The translations under genes and the position numbers were made by a program. The notes under the pieces are model-generated. The model ran no database searches, was not told where the DNA came from, and saw only the letters and a list, made by a program, of their open reading frames with translations. 5,485 bases of DNA. Source: JBHHYS01 sp046757645 (lineage in GTDB: Bacteria > Acidobacteriota > Terriglobia > Acidiferrales > 2-02-FULL-67-57). Of this stretch, positions 5,162 to 5,485 are shown piece by piece; position 1 is the stretch's first letter; each line of letters starts with the position of its first letter. The stretch covers positions 1 to 5,485 of the forward strand of contig JBHHYS010000128.1 in NCBI GenBank assembly GCA_046757645.1, given 5' to 3'.

Positions 5162-5191
5162 TGTATATACACAGGTATGCCTGTGTGTCAA
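5162..5191 (-). promoter_or_regulatory. Promoter of the MarR-type gene
   Basis: On the minus strand a perfect -35 box TTGACA (5191-5186) is followed by TATATA (5169-5164, spacer 16) or TATACA (5167-5162, spacer 18) as -10 box. Transcription would begin at about 5153-5158, at or within a few bases of the start codon. This agrees with the lack of a ribosome-binding site. Confidence 0.65.
5169..5186 (-). promoter_or_regulatory. Palindromic operator, likely MarR autoregulatory site
   Basis: ACACAGGCATACCTGTGT has perfect 7-bp arms (ACACAGG/CCTGTGT) around four bases. It fills the spacer between the -35 and -10 boxes, where a bound dimer would block RNA polymerase. Its size and placement fit a MarR-family operator. 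Binding by the adjacent gene product is inferred. Confidence 0.65.
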
Positions 5192-5273
5192 GCATTTTCT
5201 TCCGTTGGGAATCGAGCCGGGAAGGGCCCCGCAACTTCGTCCGGCTACCCTCGGCTGTGCAGCGGGCTTACGG

Positions 5274-5485
5274 CTACCCGCCGAGGAGTTTCCTCAGGGT
5301 GGCGTTGACGGCTTGGGGGTTGGCCTGGCCGCGGCTGGCCTTCATCACCCGGCCGACGAAGAAGCCGAAGAGCGCGGTCTTGCCCTTCTTGAACTGTGCC
5401 ATCTTGTCGGCGTTTCGTTCCAGCACCGTCCGACACAGCCTCTCGATCTCGCCGGCATCGGTGATCTGCTCCATCTTTTCCCCCG
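5274..5485 (-). CDS. gatB: Asp/Glu-tRNA amidotransferase subunit B, C-terminal part (5' end outside window)
   Basis: The frame is open from the window edge to TAG at 5274-5276 and gives the last 69 residues. They match the C-terminal YqeY-like helical domain of GatB: ITDAGEIERLCRTVLERN, FKKGKTALFGFFVGRVMKAS, then RGQANPQAVNATLRKLL at the end. This domain contacts the tRNA in the GatCAB complex, which amidates Asp-tRNA(Asn) or Glu-tRNA(Gln) in the cytoplasm with glutamine as ammonia donor. The catalytic part lies outside the window. The MarR-type gene begins 120 nt downstream with its own promoter. I see no clear terminator in the gap, only a 9-nt direct repeat CGGCTACCC (5242-5250 and 5271-5279). 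Confidence 0.93.
   Translation of the reverse strand, partial: GEKMEQITDAGEIERLCRTVLERNADKMAQFKKGKTALFGFFVGRVMKASRGQANPQAVNATLRKLLGG

Noticed and set aside
5154..5234. Longer MarR protein starting at 5234 or 5195
   Set aside because: The extension would encode the promoter and operator, and the family N-terminus fits the 5153 start. The 5195 ATG does have a GGAAG before it, so this is not excluded.

Overview
The window is GC-rich bacterial chromosome with short intergenic gaps. A deoxynucleoside kinase followed by panB and panC, together with a gatB/tRNA-Asn pair and several secreted or small membrane proteins, suggests an acidobacterium or a related soil or sediment lineage. That assignment is an inference from gene layout and protein style; no marker gene here proves it.

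Left part, plus strand: the 3' end of a deoxynucleoside kinase gene (1-237); a good sigma70-like promoter with a 5'-UTR hairpin (258-318); panB (333-1244) and panC (1277-2149), two steps of pantothenate (coenzyme A) synthesis; and a small four-helix membrane protein (2246-2602) of unknown role. A GC hairpin at 2634-2655 probably ends this transcript.

Middle, minus strand: the most interesting gene is a Bcp/PrxQ-type peroxiredoxin at 2764-3225. Its reading frame is interrupted by one TGA placed exactly where the peroxidatic cysteine belongs (TPG-TGA-TTEA). A hairpin that fits the bacterial SECIS model follows at once (3061-3082), so this is very probably a selenocysteine peroxiredoxin. A standard gene caller would see only an 89-codon fragment. 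Upstream of it lie a 17-nt copy of the tRNA-Asn 3' end, a degenerate dispersed repeat related to one embedded in panB, and a complete tRNA-Asn(GTT) gene with encoded CCA and a plausible promoter.

Right part, minus strand: an exported metallo-beta-lactamase-fold protein (3619-4626) in which three usual metal ligands are asparagine; a MarR-family regulator (4689-5153) whose promoter holds a perfect palindromic operator between its -35 and -10 boxes; and the 3' end of gatB (5274-5485). A 17-nt sequence, 15 of 17 identical, sits upstream of both the marR-type gene and the hydrolase gene, so the regulator may control both. GatB amidates misacylated Asp-tRNA(Asn) or Glu-tRNA(Gln), which fits the tRNA-Asn gene nearby but does not prove that route is used.
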